The notes: a model not told the origin generated them from the sequence alone. DNA of 64,000 nt from an uncultured Prevotellaceae bacterium (GCA_900315105.1 OMXX01000001.1:62001-126000), one strand, 5' to 3'. Shown: positions 1 through 9,675, counted from the first letter of the stretch. Numbers and translations: made by a program.

Positions 1-2
1 AT

Positions 3-953
3 GAAATCATTATCTATGTGCGTAATGAGGTTGCGGTTTCTGCCCTTGCACTTAACGACTGGGAACTCTATGCTGCCAATAACAATGCTTATACGAAGCT
101 CTATAAGGAATGCTCGCAGGACTCAACACTAAGCACATATTGTGCAACGATGGAACGTACTGAGAATACAAATAATATTGCTGTCGGGGTGCTTATCCTG
201 CTATTCCTTGTCCTTGTTGCTGTATTCTGGTGGTTCTATGTCCGCGATGTGCTCCACAATCGCAAAAGCATTGTGCGTGTATGCCGTGAGAAGGAAGAGG
301 AAATTGTAAGGATGAAGCGTGAGCGTGACCGTCTCTATGTCTCAAACAATGTTATTGATAATACTCTGAGTGCATTGAAACATGAGACTATGTATTTCCC
401 GTCACGCATAGCTCAGGACAACAGCAAGGTCATGGCGAGCGAGGAATTTGACAGGCAGGGCGTCAAGGAACTCTCTGAGACCGTAGGCTATTACCGTAAT
501 CTGTATTCCATGCTTTGCAGTCAGTGTACACGCAACGCATCGGAGATAACATATCCGATGCTGCCGTTTAAGGTTACAGAACTTAAGCTTGACTTTGCCG
601 CTGATGTCAAGAGCGTAGATATTATTGCCAATAGGCAACTTATGGACTATCTCGTGCTTCTCTTGAAGCGTAAGAATAACCGTGAGACTCCATCTGCGGA
701 GGTTATGATGACGGGAGGTTCCAATAAGGGAAGAAAGTATATCACGCTTGCCATAGACTGTCCAAATGTGAGGATGAGCAAGTCTGAGGCTGAGGCTTTG
801 TTCTCGCTTGCTACAACGGATGTTGACTATCTTGTCATCCGACAGATTCTTCGTGAGAACGGCACTGCGACAAATGCTTTTGCCATCGGTATTAGGGCAG
901 AAGTGACAGAAAAGGGATATGTCCGATTCCTCCTAACCCTATTGGCAAAGTAA
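3..953 (+). CDS. Membrane histidine-kinase-like protein (DUF5112/DUF5113 type), 5' truncated
   Basis: The frame is open to the left edge, so the N-terminus is missing. What remains has a short extracytoplasmic part, one strong membrane segment (about 22 hydrophobic residues at nucleotides 170-240), a charged coiled-coil linker, then an H-box-like stretch (ALKHETMYFPSR) and a C-terminal region resembling a degenerate kinase ATPase domain. This layout matches Bacteroidales DUF5112/DUF5113 sensor proteins. Canonical N and G boxes are not obvious, so catalytic activity is doubtful. Family placement is from recall of the pattern. Confidence 0.6.
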   Translation, partial: EIIIYVRNEVAVSALALNDWELYAANNNAYTKLYKECSQDSTLSTYCATMERTENTNNIAVGVLILLFLVLVAVFWWFYVRDVLHNRKSIVRVCREKEEEIVRMKRERDRLYVSNNVIDNTLSALKHETMYFPSRIAQDNSKVMASEEFDRQGVKELSETVGYYRNLYSMLCSQCTRNASEITYPMLPFKVTELKLDFAADVKSVDIIANRQLMDYLVLLLKRKNNRETPSAEVMMTGGSNKGRKYITLAIDCPNVRMSKSEAEALFSLATTDVDYLVIRQILRENGTATNAFAIGIRAEVTEKGYVRFLLTLLAK

Positions 954-1031
954 AAAAACGCGAATCTATTTTGTGTTTTACTCAATATGTACTATATTTT
1001 GAACCAAATAAACTAAAAATCTAAATTTGTT

Positions 1032-1619
1032 ATGAAAAAATTTGAATTAATGGCATTACCGTATGCCCCAGAAGCTTTGGAGCCGGTGATAAGTAAGAAA
1101 ACACTGGAGTTTCATCACGGAAAGCATCTTGCTGGATATGTTAATAACCTGAATGGTCTGTTGGAGGAGAGTCCGTTGGCAGGTCTTTCACTCGAGGAAA
1201 TCGTGTGTAAGGCTGACGGTGGAATACTGAATAATGCAGGTCAGATATTGAACCACAACCTGTACTTCGGGCAGTTCGGTGCACCCAAGGCAGACAACCG
1301 TCCTATCGGGAAACTGGCAGAGGCGATAGTTCGTGACTTTGGTTCTTTCGAGGCGTTCAAGGATGAGTTTCAGAAGAAAGGCGCTACGCTGTTTGGTTCT
1401 GGATGGGTATGGCTGTCTGCAGATAAGGATGGTAAACTGATTATCACGCAGGAGACAAATGCTGCCAATCCTATTCAAAAGGGATTAAAGCCATTGCTAA
1501 CATTTGACGTATGGGAGCATGCCTATTATCTGGACTATCAGAACCGCCGTCCTGACCACCTCGCTGCCCTTTGGCAGATTATAAATTGGGAAGTGGTAGG
1601 AAATCGCTATTCAAAGTAA
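1032..1619 (+). CDS. sodB: Superoxide dismutase (Fe/Mn family)
   Basis: Converts superoxide to hydrogen peroxide and oxygen in the cytoplasm. The 195-aa length is usual for the family. The four metal ligands are visible: His28 (EFHHGKH), His75 (LNHNLYF), and Asp159 and His163 in DVWEHAYYLDYQN. The N-terminal alpha-hairpin and C-terminal alpha/beta domain are complete. Start is the ATG before KKFELMALPYAPEAL. It stands alone and is followed by a strong terminator. Confidence 0.97.
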   Translation: MKKFELMALPYAPEALEPVISKKTLEFHHGKHLAGYVNNLNGLLEESPLAGLSLEEIVCKADGGILNNAGQILNHNLYFGQFGAPKADNRPIGKLAEAIVRDFGSFEAFKDEFQKKGATLFGSGWVWLSADKDGKLIITQETNAANPIQKGLKPLLTFDVWEHAYYLDYQNRRPDHLAALWQIINWEVVGNRYSK

Positions 1620-1681
1620 ACCTATGCGGAAATAGGGAACACTGATTCTTTACTACTCCATTAAGAAATTCATGACTCGTA

Positions 1682-1730
1682 TAATGCAAAGTGAAAGCCA
1701 TTATGGTTTTCACTTTGCATTATTTCTTTT
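1682..1730 (+). terminator. Rho-independent terminator after sodB
   Basis: Stem AATGCAAAGTGAAA pairs with TTTCACTTTGCATT around a short loop and is followed by a T-rich run (ATTTCTTTT). Confidence 0.85.
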
Positions 1731-1974
1731 CGATTTTCCGCTTTCTGCTTAATTCCTTAATTTAACGTGAGTTCGACGAAAATACATTCTGAAAGAGCAC
1801 TAAAATAATATCGTGATAGAATACTTTTCTGGGGAAATCCCTTCTAAGTGTTGGGGAATACCCTCCATAGAAAAAGGGAAAATCCTGAAACTTTTCTTTT
1901 AATTATGTATAGTTTTGCATCAGAATAAGTCTATTCGTTTTACTAATTATAAACCAATATTATTATTAATTCAG
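1731..1974. other. Intergenic stretch with a dispersed short repeat
   Basis: No coding sequence is seen. The segment ACGTGAGTTCGACGA near 1765-1779 recurs in reverse orientation near 10,411-10,426. The right part is AT-rich promoter DNA for the next gene. Confidence 0.5.
1910..1917 (+). promoter_or_regulatory. Bacteroidales -7 box (TAGTTTTG)
   Basis: Matches the Bacteroidetes TAnnTTTG -7 element about 57 bases before the chosen start of the following outer-membrane protein gene. Confidence 0.6.
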
Positions 1975-2670
1975 ATGAAGAAAACTATTACAGCCGTTGT
2001 TGTAGCTATGTGTTCACTCTCGGCAAATGCCCAGTTATGGGTAGGAGGAAGTGTCGGATTTTCCCGATTTGAGAATAATTCAGAGGTGGAAAATACTATC
2101 GGTGACTCGGGAAATACTCCTGTTAGATTGTTTTTCGGTCCGAAGGTGGGATATAATCTCAATGACAAGTGGGCAATTGCATTGGCGCTTGATTATTCGC
2201 ATTGGAATTCCCATGACGAGTCTAATTCATACACTAATGCTAGCTATCTCTCTACCAAATCAAAGGGTAATAGTTTCTCTGTTACTCCATATGTTCGCTA
2301 TACATTTGCAAAGTCTGGCATAGTGTCGTTTTATGTGGATGGTGGTATTTCTTTGGGATTTAGCAAATCGAATACAGACGAATGGGCTCAAAATGAAGAT
2401 GGATATGTAAGAACTGATGAAATGGAAAACAGCACCAATTCCTGTGATGTCGGACTTCGTCCTGGTATGTTGATAGAACTATCTGACCATGTGGGACTTG
2501 AGCTGAACCTTGGTTTCTTTGGCTATACTTATCATAAGAGAGTATATGATAGGGAAAGTGATTATATCGAATATGGACATAGTAAGAATAAAACTACTTC
2601 CACAAGCAATGGATTCGGGTTCTGCGGAAATAGCGGAGATGTGAATTTTGGTGTTATCTGGAAGTTTTGA
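1975..2670 (+). CDS. Outer membrane beta-barrel protein
   Basis: A 231-aa secreted protein. The start at 1975 is chosen because it gives a clean signal peptide (MKKTITAVVVAMCSLSANA, cleavage before Q); an upstream in-frame ATG at 1915 would bury it. The mature part has alternating hydrophobic/polar strands such as VGGSVGFSRF, VGYNLNDKWAIALALDYSHW and VTPYVRYTF, and ends in an aromatic VNFGVIWKF strand, typical of porin-like barrels with a terminal Phe. Likely outer membrane; specific role unknown. Confidence 0.8.
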   Translation: MKKTITAVVVAMCSLSANAQLWVGGSVGFSRFENNSEVENTIGDSGNTPVRLFFGPKVGYNLNDKWAIALALDYSHWNSHDESNSYTNASYLSTKSKGNSFSVTPYVRYTFAKSGIVSFYVDGGISLGFSKSNTDEWAQNEDGYVRTDEMENSTNSCDVGLRPGMLIELSDHVGLELNLGFFGYTYHKRVYDRESDYIEYGHSKNKTTSTSNGFGFCGNSGDVNFGVIWKF

Positions 2671-2689
2671 CGCATCCGTTTAAAAGAAT

Positions 2690-2724
2690 AAAAGTGAAAG
2701 TCATAGCGGCTTTCACTTTTTTCT
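2690..2724 (+). terminator. Terminator after outer membrane protein
   Basis: AAAAGTGAAAG pairs with CTTTCACTTTT across an 9-base loop, followed by TTCT; it could also serve the convergent gene on the minus strand because of the A-run. Confidence 0.8.
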
Positions 2725-2769
2725 ATCTACTTTATTCTTTACTCTATCTACTTTACACTCTACACTTTC

Positions 2770-4542
2770 CTAAACCTTCTTCAAGAAGCAAAGTCTGTGG
2801 GTGCCCTTTTTCTTCTTCTTGTGAATGAATTTCACGACATACACGCCCTTTGGAAGTCTTGAGATATTGATTGTGCGGACGATTGGGTATGAGTACAGCA
2901 CCTCGCCCTGAAGATTCTCAATAACGATAATACCTTCTTGTCTGAATATCTCGAAAGTGTTACAGAGATCTCGAAGCTCAATGGTATTGCTACGTTCAAG
3001 CAAAGGACAGTTGGCTATCTGCTTAACTTGCTTTTGAGGTGCAGAAACCTGACGCGGAGCTTGTCTGTGTTCTGGAACATTGAAAGATGTCTGTATGCCG
3101 TTTATCTGGCATGGCATGGATTCGTTGCCGTAGCGGTCAACGGCAGTTACTGCATAGTACAATCCCTTTGGCACGAGGGCAGACAGATTGCGTACGCCTA
3201 CCATGGTGATGTTGCGTGCATCACGCGTGTTTACCGGGAAATGCGTGGAAGAATACACGTTGTACGTCAGGTAAGGACCGTCGGAGTTATCACGTCCCGG
3301 TTCCCATGAAAGGACAGCTGTTGGACGGTAGTCCTTTGCCTCGTTTACGCTGATAGAGCGTGGCGGTTCTGGATTCCTGAAACCGTACCATGTCTGTGCA
3401 GGTATAAGAGAAGGGTAGGGGCAAAGGGTGTTTGCCGCAAAGTCGTATATGCCCTTGGTGTTGTCTGTAAGGAACTTTGAACGGAAATATGCGTGTCCGA
3501 GTCCGTATTGGCGAAGTACGTGCAGCTCGCGTGATATGTCGCTCAAAGGCCAGTTCTTTTCCTTTGGTGACATGAAGTATATTCCGAGACCCGGAGCCAC
3601 GATGCGTCCGTTGCTTCTTTCCTTCCAGTCGATGGCGAATGGATAGAAGTCATTATTACGGAAATACATCATAGGGAATACGGCATCCATAAGTCCTGTC
3701 TGCATCCATTGAGCTGCATCCTGACATACAATGTCGCGGGCATTCCATCCACGGGCCCATTGTCTTGGAAGGTCTGCGTATTTGCCAAGTGGTGAACAAC
3801 TTAGCATAACCCACTTCTTCTCTCTCTTTACTGCAGAATGGATAGCTCTGACAATGTTGGTTATATACTGTCGTCCATGATCTTTGTTGGCAATTCGTCC
3901 CCAAGTCTCAGGATAGCGGATGTAGTCGAGGTGAACGCCGTCGAGGTCATAGCGACGTGTCAGGTCTCCGCAGAAACGGGCAAGATAGTCGGCTGTTCCC
4001 GGCAGTTCAGGATTCATGAATCCCTCATCTCCAATTTTTTTGAGAAGGTGTGGAATTGTCTGGCGTAGGTGCCTGCATCCCGCTCCGTTCCATTTGCCCA
4101 CAGGGATAGTCACAACCCATGCGTGGAGCTGCATACCGCGTTTGTGACACTCGTTGATGGCAAATTCCAAAGCGTCGTAGCCAGGGGAAGTGCCAGGTCT
4201 GCCAGACAGGCATCCGTCCCATATCTCCATGTTTGATGGGAAGATGGTAGTTGCACGTACACGAGTCTGAATGAAGACAAGGTTGATGCCTGCCTTTTGA
4301 AGACGGTCGAGAGTGGTACGGAGTTCGTTCTGCTGTCGGGTGATGGCAGCACCTGACTGAGCGTATGAATGAGGCCAGTCAAGACCTCCTATTGTAGTAA
4401 GCCATACTGCACGTACCTCATGTAGAGGAACGTCAACAGGCGATTGAATCGTTACGGGCGACACGTTGTAATATCGTGTCTGAGCCTTTGCATTGCCGAG
4501 AGAGAGGGCTAAAAATGCAAAAAAAACTGTTAATTTCTTCAT
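2770..4542 (-). CDS. Secreted glycoside-hydrolase-like protein (GHL10/DUF187, YngK-like)
   Basis: A 590-aa exported protein. The start at 4542 begins the signal peptide MKKLTVFFAFLALSLGNAKA; a longer frame from 4581 adds 13 unlikely residues. After the signal comes a TIM-barrel-like GHL10 domain with the typical opening EVRAVWLTTIGGLDWP, then NLVFIQTRVRATTIFPS, HAWVVTIPVG, LDGVHLDYIRYPE and PMMYFRNNDFYPFA. A fibronectin-III-like part (PTAVLSWEPG) follows, then a C-terminal tail ending KGVYVVKFIHKKKKK, like Bacteroidales sorting tails. GHL10 members act on cell-wall or other glycans; the substrate here cannot be read. Confidence 0.88.
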   Translation of the reverse strand: MKKLTVFFAFLALSLGNAKAQTRYYNVSPVTIQSPVDVPLHEVRAVWLTTIGGLDWPHSYAQSGAAITRQQNELRTTLDRLQKAGINLVFIQTRVRATTIFPSNMEIWDGCLSGRPGTSPGYDALEFAINECHKRGMQLHAWVVTIPVGKWNGAGCRHLRQTIPHLLKKIGDEGFMNPELPGTADYLARFCGDLTRRYDLDGVHLDYIRYPETWGRIANKDHGRQYITNIVRAIHSAVKREKKWVMLSCSPLGKYADLPRQWARGWNARDIVCQDAAQWMQTGLMDAVFPMMYFRNNDFYPFAIDWKERSNGRIVAPGLGIYFMSPKEKNWPLSDISRELHVLRQYGLGHAYFRSKFLTDNTKGIYDFAANTLCPYPSLIPAQTWYGFRNPEPPRSISVNEAKDYRPTAVLSWEPGRDNSDGPYLTYNVYSSTHFPVNTRDARNITMVGVRNLSALVPKGLYYAVTAVDRYGNESMPCQINGIQTSFNVPEHRQAPRQVSAPQKQVKQIANCPLLERSNTIELRDLCNTFEIFRQEGIIVIENLQGEVLYSYPIVRTINISRLPKGVYVVKFIHKKKKKGTHRLCFLKKV

Positions 4543-4591
4543 TTCGGCTGCAAAGTTAGCATTATTTGTTTGTTTTTCCAAATGTTTTTGT

Positions 4592-4599
4592 TATCTTTG
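4592..4599 (+). promoter_or_regulatory. -7 box TATCTTTG upstream of cstA
   Basis: Perfect TAnnTTTG element about 50 bases upstream of the cstA start, divergent from the GHL10 gene. Confidence 0.7.
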
Positions 4600-4648
4600 C
4601 ACGTAATTTGCAAATATTTCAGAAATTATACAATAACATAAGGGTAAA

Positions 4649-6124
4649 ATGATAACATTTTGTATTAGCCTTGTACTCTTGATACTCGGCTATCTGTTTT
4701 ACGGTAAATTTGTTGAGAAGGTCTTCGGACCTGATGATCGTATTACTCCAGCGTTGCGTATAAACGATGGAGTGGATTACATTCTTCTTCCTTCTTGGAA
4801 GATTTTCATGATTCAGTTTCTGAACATTGCGGGCACCGGTCCTATCTTCGGTGCTATCATGGGTGCCAAGTTCGGTCCTGCTGCCTATCTGTGGATTGTC
4901 TTCGGATGTATCTTTGCAGGTGCTACTCACGACTATCTAAGCGGTATGCTCAGCATACGTAACAATGGTGCCGGACTTCCAGTACTTGTAGGCAAGTATC
5001 TCGGCAATGGCGTTAAGAACGTGATGCTCGTCTTTACTGTGCTGCTCCTCGGACTTGTAGGTGCTGTGTTTGTAAAGAGTCCTGCTGACATTCTTACAGA
5101 TATTACACATGGCTATGGAATGCTCTGGATTATTCTTATTTTCGCATATTACATCATTGCTACGATGATGCCTGTGGATAAGATTATCGGTAAGATATAT
5201 CCAGTCTTCGCATTCTCGCTCCTCTTCATGGCAGCAGCCTTGATGGTGGTGCTCTTCGTAAGATGGTATGATATCCCAGAGCTTTGGGAAACAGGTATTG
5301 TAAGTGTTGGTAAACTTACGCATCCTGAGACATTTACTGATGATCTGTTCCCAGCACTCTTCATTACTATTGCCTGTGGTGCAATTAGCGGTTTCCACGC
5401 TACGCAGAGTCCTCTTATGGCTCGTTGTATGAAGAATGAGCATCTCGGCCGTCCTATCTTCTATGGATCTATGATAACCGAGGGCATCGTTGCACTTATC
5501 TGGGCAACAGTAGCTTCATATTTCTTCTATGGAAATCCTGCAGGTTATGAAGTTATAGCAGCAGAGAATGGGTATAATACAAGTGCTCCTGTTGTGGTGA
5601 ACCTTATATGTAACGACTGGCTTGGTGTTGCTGGTGGTATTCTTGCCATGCTCGGTGTTGTTGCTGCACCTATTACAAGTGGTGATACTGCTCTGCGTAG
5701 TGCCCGTCTTATCATTGCCGACTGGCTTCACATGGATCAGAAGAGTATTGTAAAGCGTCTGAGCATCAGTATCCCTCTCTTCCTTGCCACAATGGGCTTG
5801 CTCATCTGGCAGATGGAGAACGTTAGCGGATTCAACGTGCTGTGGGGCTATTTCGGATGGGCAAATCAGGCTCTCTCCGTCTTCACACTCTGGACATTGA
5901 CGGTATATCTTGCAAAGAACCGTCCTGCATATTTCTGGGTTACTCTCATTCCTGCATTGTTCATGACTGCTGTCTGCACATCATTCATTGTGATAAGCAA
6001 GACTGCTATGGGACTTGCACCTGAGATTGGGTATTGTGCAGCAGCGGTTATGTGTGCCGTCCTTCTTGGCATTTTCCTAAAGTGGAAGGTGAGCCTGAAG
6101 CCAGAGGATAAAAAAGAAGAATAA
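4649..6124 (+). CDS. cstA: Carbon starvation protein CstA family (peptide/pyruvate transporter)
   Basis: Polytopic inner-membrane protein of 491 aa with more than ten hydrophobic segments. Family signatures include the N-terminal GYLFYGKFVEKVFG, IAGTGPIFGAIMGAKFGP, FAGATHDYLSGMLSIRNNG and SGFHATQSPLMARCMKNE. CstA proteins import pyruvate or peptides during carbon limitation. It is shorter than E. coli CstA (about 700 aa) but matches the short CstA form common in Bacteroidales. Start follows a short leader from a strong promoter box. Confidence 0.93.
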   Translation: MITFCISLVLLILGYLFYGKFVEKVFGPDDRITPALRINDGVDYILLPSWKIFMIQFLNIAGTGPIFGAIMGAKFGPAAYLWIVFGCIFAGATHDYLSGMLSIRNNGAGLPVLVGKYLGNGVKNVMLVFTVLLLGLVGAVFVKSPADILTDITHGYGMLWIILIFAYYIIATMMPVDKIIGKIYPVFAFSLLFMAAALMVVLFVRWYDIPELWETGIVSVGKLTHPETFTDDLFPALFITIACGAISGFHATQSPLMARCMKNEHLGRPIFYGSMITEGIVALIWATVASYFFYGNPAGYEVIAAENGYNTSAPVVVNLICNDWLGVAGGILAMLGVVAAPITSGDTALRSARLIIADWLHMDQKSIVKRLSISIPLFLATMGLLIWQMENVSGFNVLWGYFGWANQALSVFTLWTLTVYLAKNRPAYFWVTLIPALFMTAVCTSFIVISKTAMGLAPEIGYCAAAVMCAVLLGIFLKWKVSLKPEDKKEE

Positions 6125-6172
6125 ATGTGTGTGTATACTTAACATAAACCTAAATTAAGAAAGGAATTAATA

Positions 6173-6652
6173 ATGAAAAAGATTCTATTCATGCTCGCTA
6201 TGCTAACCATGACAATGGTGGCAAAGGCACAGTTCGAGGCTGGTAAAATGTACGTGAACGCATCGCTTTCAGGTCTGAGCCTCAGTCATAACGGTAAAGA
6301 GGAGTGTAAGTTTGACGTTGGTGCTATGGGTGGCTACTTCGTTGAGGACTGCTGGATGGTTAACGTACAGGCTGGTATGCATCATCCTGGCAAGGGTGGT
6401 CATGCTACACTCATGGGAGGTGTTGGTGGTCGCTTCTATGTTATAGAGAATGGTCTTTTCTTCGGTGCTAATGCCAAGTTGATCCTTTCTAAAGGACATA
6501 ATGACATCATGCCTGGTATTGAGGCTGGCTATTGCTTTTTCCTCAATGATAAGTTGACCGTTGAGCCTTCAGTATATTATGACCAGAGTATCAGAAGGCA
6601 TAAAGACTATTCTACCGTTGGTATGAAGATTTCTCTTGGCGTATATTTCTAA
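6173..6652 (+). CDS. Small outer membrane beta-barrel protein
   Basis: A 159-aa protein with signal peptide MKKILFMLAMLTMTMVAKA before Q, then glycine-rich beta strands (VNASLSGLSLSH, VGAMGGYFVED, LMGGVGGRFYVIENGLFFGANAKL) and a terminal aromatic strand (KISLGVYF). This is the pattern of short Bacteroidales barrels. It lies 48 bases after cstA; function unknown. Confidence 0.75.
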   Translation: MKKILFMLAMLTMTMVAKAQFEAGKMYVNASLSGLSLSHNGKEECKFDVGAMGGYFVEDCWMVNVQAGMHHPGKGGHATLMGGVGGRFYVIENGLFFGANAKLILSKGHNDIMPGIEAGYCFFLNDKLTVEPSVYYDQSIRRHKDYSTVGMKISLGVYF

Positions 6653-6714
6653 GGGAGAAAGTGTAAAGAGAGGAGAAGTAAAAATAGTAAATAGCAAAAT
6701 AGTAAATAAATTAG

Positions 6715-7590
6715 ATGTTAAGTGTAGAAGAATTGACCGACAGGCTCATTGACTTGAGTTTTGCAGAGGATATCGGTGATGGTGATCATACCACCCTGTG
6801 TTGTATTCCGGCTGATGCCATGGGTGAGAGCAAACTCCTCATCAAGCAGCCTGGTATCATTGCAGGTGTAGAGGTGGCAAAGGTGGTGTTCCATCGTTTT
6901 GACCCTACTCTTGAGGTAGAGGTGTATATCAATGACGGTGCAGAGGTTAAGCCTGGCGACATCGTGATGAGCGTGAAGGGTAAGACACAGAGCTTGCTCC
7001 AGACAGAGCGTCTTATGCTGAATATCATGCAGCGTATGAGCGGTATTGCCACAATGACACACAAGTATCAGCAGGCTCTTATCGATGCCGGTACCAAGAC
7101 CCGTGTCCTCGACACCCGTAAGACAACTCCTGGTATGCGTATGCTTGAGAAGGAGGCTGTGAAGATTGGCGGTGGCATGAACCATCGTATCGGCCTTTTT
7201 GATATGATTCTGCTCAAGGACAACCACATCGATTTCTGCGGAGGCGTTCACAATGCCATCTCACGTGCAAAGCAGTATTGCAAGGATCACGGCAAGGACC
7301 TGAAGATTGAGTGTGAGGTGCGCAACTGGAAGGAGCTTGATGAAGCTCTTGCCGAGGGCTGTGACCGTATCATGTTCGATAACTTCACTCCGGAAGATAC
7401 CAAGAAAGCTGTGGAAATTGTTGGTGGCCGTTGCGAGACAGAGTCATCTGGCGGTATTACATTCGACACAATGATTCCATACGCCAAGGCTGGTGTTGAC
7501 TTCATCTCATTCGGTGCTCTTACGCATAGCGTGAAGGGACTCGACATGAGTTTCAAGGCTGCCGGTTCAGATAAACTCATAATAAAGTAA
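6715..7590 (+). CDS. nadC: Nicotinate-nucleotide pyrophosphorylase (carboxylating)
   Basis: Makes nicotinate mononucleotide from quinolinate and PRPP in de novo NAD synthesis. The 291-aa length is standard. Seen: N-terminal FAEDIGDGDHTT, LLQTERLMLNIMQRMSGIAT, the phosphate/quinolinate-binding TRKTTPGMRMLEKEAVKIGGG, the catalytic-loop HRIGLFDMILLKDNHI, IECEVRN and the C-terminal ESSGGI. nadA and nadB are not nearby. The stop codon abuts a long palindrome. Confidence 0.97.
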   Translation: MLSVEELTDRLIDLSFAEDIGDGDHTTLCCIPADAMGESKLLIKQPGIIAGVEVAKVVFHRFDPTLEVEVYINDGAEVKPGDIVMSVKGKTQSLLQTERLMLNIMQRMSGIATMTHKYQQALIDAGTKTRVLDTRKTTPGMRMLEKEAVKIGGGMNHRIGLFDMILLKDNHIDFCGGVHNAISRAKQYCKDHGKDLKIECEVRNWKELDEALAEGCDRIMFDNFTPEDTKKAVEIVGGRCETESSGGITFDTMIPYAKAGVDFISFGALTHSVKGLDMSFKAAGSDKLIIK

Positions 7591-7795
7591 GAAAGTAAAT
7601 CCCACTTGCGTGGGGACTTTTTTAGAAAGTAAATTATCAGTAAATTATATTCAGTAAATTATTGGGCTGCATATGCAGCTGGGAAATTCCAATTGATAAT
7701 TTATAGAATAAAATTTACTGATAATAATTTACTGGTTTAATTTATTCCTAATTTACTTTCCAAAAAGAAGACCCACGCAAGTGGGATTTACTTTC
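7591..7795. repeat. 205-bp imperfect palindrome (MITE-like)
   Basis: The outer arms GAAAGTAAATCCCACTTGCG and its complement CGCAAGTGGGATTTACTTTC sit at the two ends; inner arms repeat AAAGTAAAT and CAGTAAATTAT in inverted orientation, and the centre holds GCTGCATATGCAGC. The whole forms one long hairpin. It has no coding frame. It may be a non-autonomous mobile element or a structured 3' region of nadC. Confidence 0.8.
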
Positions 7796-7850
7796 CCCAA
7801 ATATCTCCGAGCAAGCGGAGTATTCATAGACATTTCCTTTCAGTTTTTTC

Positions 7851-9500
7851 ATGAAAAAAACATATATTTTATTATCATTATTAGCTGTAAGTTTTGTGCA
7901 GGCAATGGCTTGTACTAATTTCATCGTCGGCAAGAAGGCAAGTGCCGACGGTAGTGTGATGTGTACGTATAATGCCGATTCATACGGTGCATTTTTCTCC
8001 CTGTACCATTCCCCTGCAGGAAAGCATCCTAAGGGCGAGATGTTGAAAATCTACGACTGGGATACCAACAAGTATCATGGCGAGATTCCACAGGCAGAGG
8101 AGACGTATAACGTGATAGGAAACATCAACGAGTATCAGGTCACTATCGGCGAGACCACATACGGCGGTCGTGAGGAGATGGTTGATACAACCGGTATCCT
8201 GGATTACGGCTCTCTTATCTATATCGCCCTTCAGCGTTCAAAATCAGCCCGTGAGGCTATCAAGGTGATGACCAGTCTTGTGGAGACCTACGGTTATAAC
8301 TCAGAGGGCGAGACCTTCACTATCTGTGATCCTAACGAGGCTTGGATAATGGAGATGCAGGGCGCAGGCGTTAAAGGCGTGGTATGGGTTGCCCAGCGTA
8401 TTCCTGATGATGCTATATGTGCTCATGCCAATCAGAGCCGTATCACCACGTTCAATCAGAAGGACAAGGAGAATGTGATGTTCTCAAAGAACTGCATCAA
8501 GTACGCACGCTCAAAGGGCTGGTTTACTGGTAAGGATGCCGATTTCTCTTGGAATGCTGCATACGCTGCTCCTGACTTCTCTGGCCGTCGCTATTGTGAT
8601 GCCCGTGTGTGGGCTTTCTTCCGTTTCTTTGTTGACGGCATGGATAAGTATCTGCCTTGGGCTGAAGGTCGTGACAAGGATGCTGAGCCGCTTCCTCTTT
8701 GGGTTGTTCCTAACAAGAAACTCTCCGTGCAGGACTTGCAGATGGCGATGCGCGACCACTATGAGGGTACTCCGCTTGAGGTTAGAGGCACTATCGGAGG
8801 CGGTATCTGGGAGATGCCTTATCAGCCAACGCCACTGTCTTTCGAGGTGGATGGAAAGAAATACTTCACGGAGCGTCCTATAAGTACCCAGCAGACAGGC
8901 TTTACGTATGTATCGCAGATGCGCTCTTGGTTGCCTCGCGAGATTGGCGGATGCCTGTGGTGGGGTAATGACGACGGCAATATGGTGGCATATACTCCAA
9001 TCTATTGCGGCAATACCGTTTTGCCTGAGTGCTACAACACCCCCGGGGCTGATGATGTAACGTTCTCTGACAAGAATGCCTACTGGGTATGCAACTGGGT
9101 GAGCAATATGGTCTATCCTCGCTATTCTATGCTCTTCCCAGAGCTGAAAGGCTATCGTGACAGTCTTGAAAGCAGTTATTTCGCCAAGCAGGGAGAGATA
9201 GAGTCAAAGGCGAAGGATATGTATGCTCAGTCGTCTGCCGATGCTGTTAAGTTCCTCAATGACTATTCAAATACCCAGGCTCAGCAGATGCTTGCTACGT
9301 GGAAGGATCTTGCAGTTCGTCTCATTGTCCGTTACAACGACATGGCGGTGAGGAAGATGAAGGACGGAAAGTATCTCAAGACCAAGTACGGACTTATCGA
9401 GCCTGTTGAGCGTCCCGGCTATCCAGCTGACTATGCGCGCAAGATGATTCAACTGTCAAAGAAGGATATGCAGGAACCGGTGGAGGAAAAGAAACCGTAA
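7851..9500 (+). CDS. pepD: C69 family dipeptidase
   Basis: A 549-aa N-terminal nucleophile hydrolase that cleaves dipeptides. The signal peptide MKKTYILLSLLAVSFVQAMA is followed directly by Cys21 (CTNFIVGKKASADGSVM), the family nucleophile exposed by processing. Conserved ADSYG, NVIGNINEYQVTIGETTYGGR, YGSLIYIALQRSKSAREAI and EAWIMEM follow. The leader suggests periplasmic location. It ends with a charged tail. Confidence 0.93.
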   Translation: MKKTYILLSLLAVSFVQAMACTNFIVGKKASADGSVMCTYNADSYGAFFSLYHSPAGKHPKGEMLKIYDWDTNKYHGEIPQAEETYNVIGNINEYQVTIGETTYGGREEMVDTTGILDYGSLIYIALQRSKSAREAIKVMTSLVETYGYNSEGETFTICDPNEAWIMEMQGAGVKGVVWVAQRIPDDAICAHANQSRITTFNQKDKENVMFSKNCIKYARSKGWFTGKDADFSWNAAYAAPDFSGRRYCDARVWAFFRFFVDGMDKYLPWAEGRDKDAEPLPLWVVPNKKLSVQDLQMAMRDHYEGTPLEVRGTIGGGIWEMPYQPTPLSFEVDGKKYFTERPISTQQTGFTYVSQMRSWLPREIGGCLWWGNDDGNMVAYTPIYCGNTVLPECYNTPGADDVTFSDKNAYWVCNWVSNMVYPRYSMLFPELKGYRDSLESSYFAKQGEIESKAKDMYAQSSADAVKFLNDYSNTQAQQMLATWKDLAVRLIVRYNDMAVRKMKDGKYLKTKYGLIEPVERPGYPADYARKMIQLSKKDMQEPVEEKKP

Positions 9501-9526
9501 CTGCCATATAGTGCCTTTATAGCTAA

Positions 9527-9572
9527 GAAAGAGCTTGTCCTAATCGCCATTGGGGTAGGCTCTTTCCTTTTT
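9527..9572 (+). terminator. Terminator after the C69 dipeptidase
   Basis: GAAAGAGC pairs with GCTCTTTC and is followed by a CCTTTTTTCC run. Confidence 0.8.
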
Positions 9573-9630
9573 TCCTGATACCTCGTCGCTACGAGGGTGG
9601 GATGGAGTAGGGACTTTATATCTCTGATAT

Positions 9631-9675
9631 AGGGAACGGACTTGAAACGGACTTGGAACGGAGGTGGAACGGACC
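9631..9675. repeat. Tandem ACGGACTTG-type repeat
   Basis: Four imperfect copies of an 11-12 base unit (AACGGACTTG, AACGGAGGTGG). Related copies occur at about 20,300-20,340 (inverted) and 25,485-25,520, with the shared lead-in GATATAGGGA. Confidence 0.7.
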
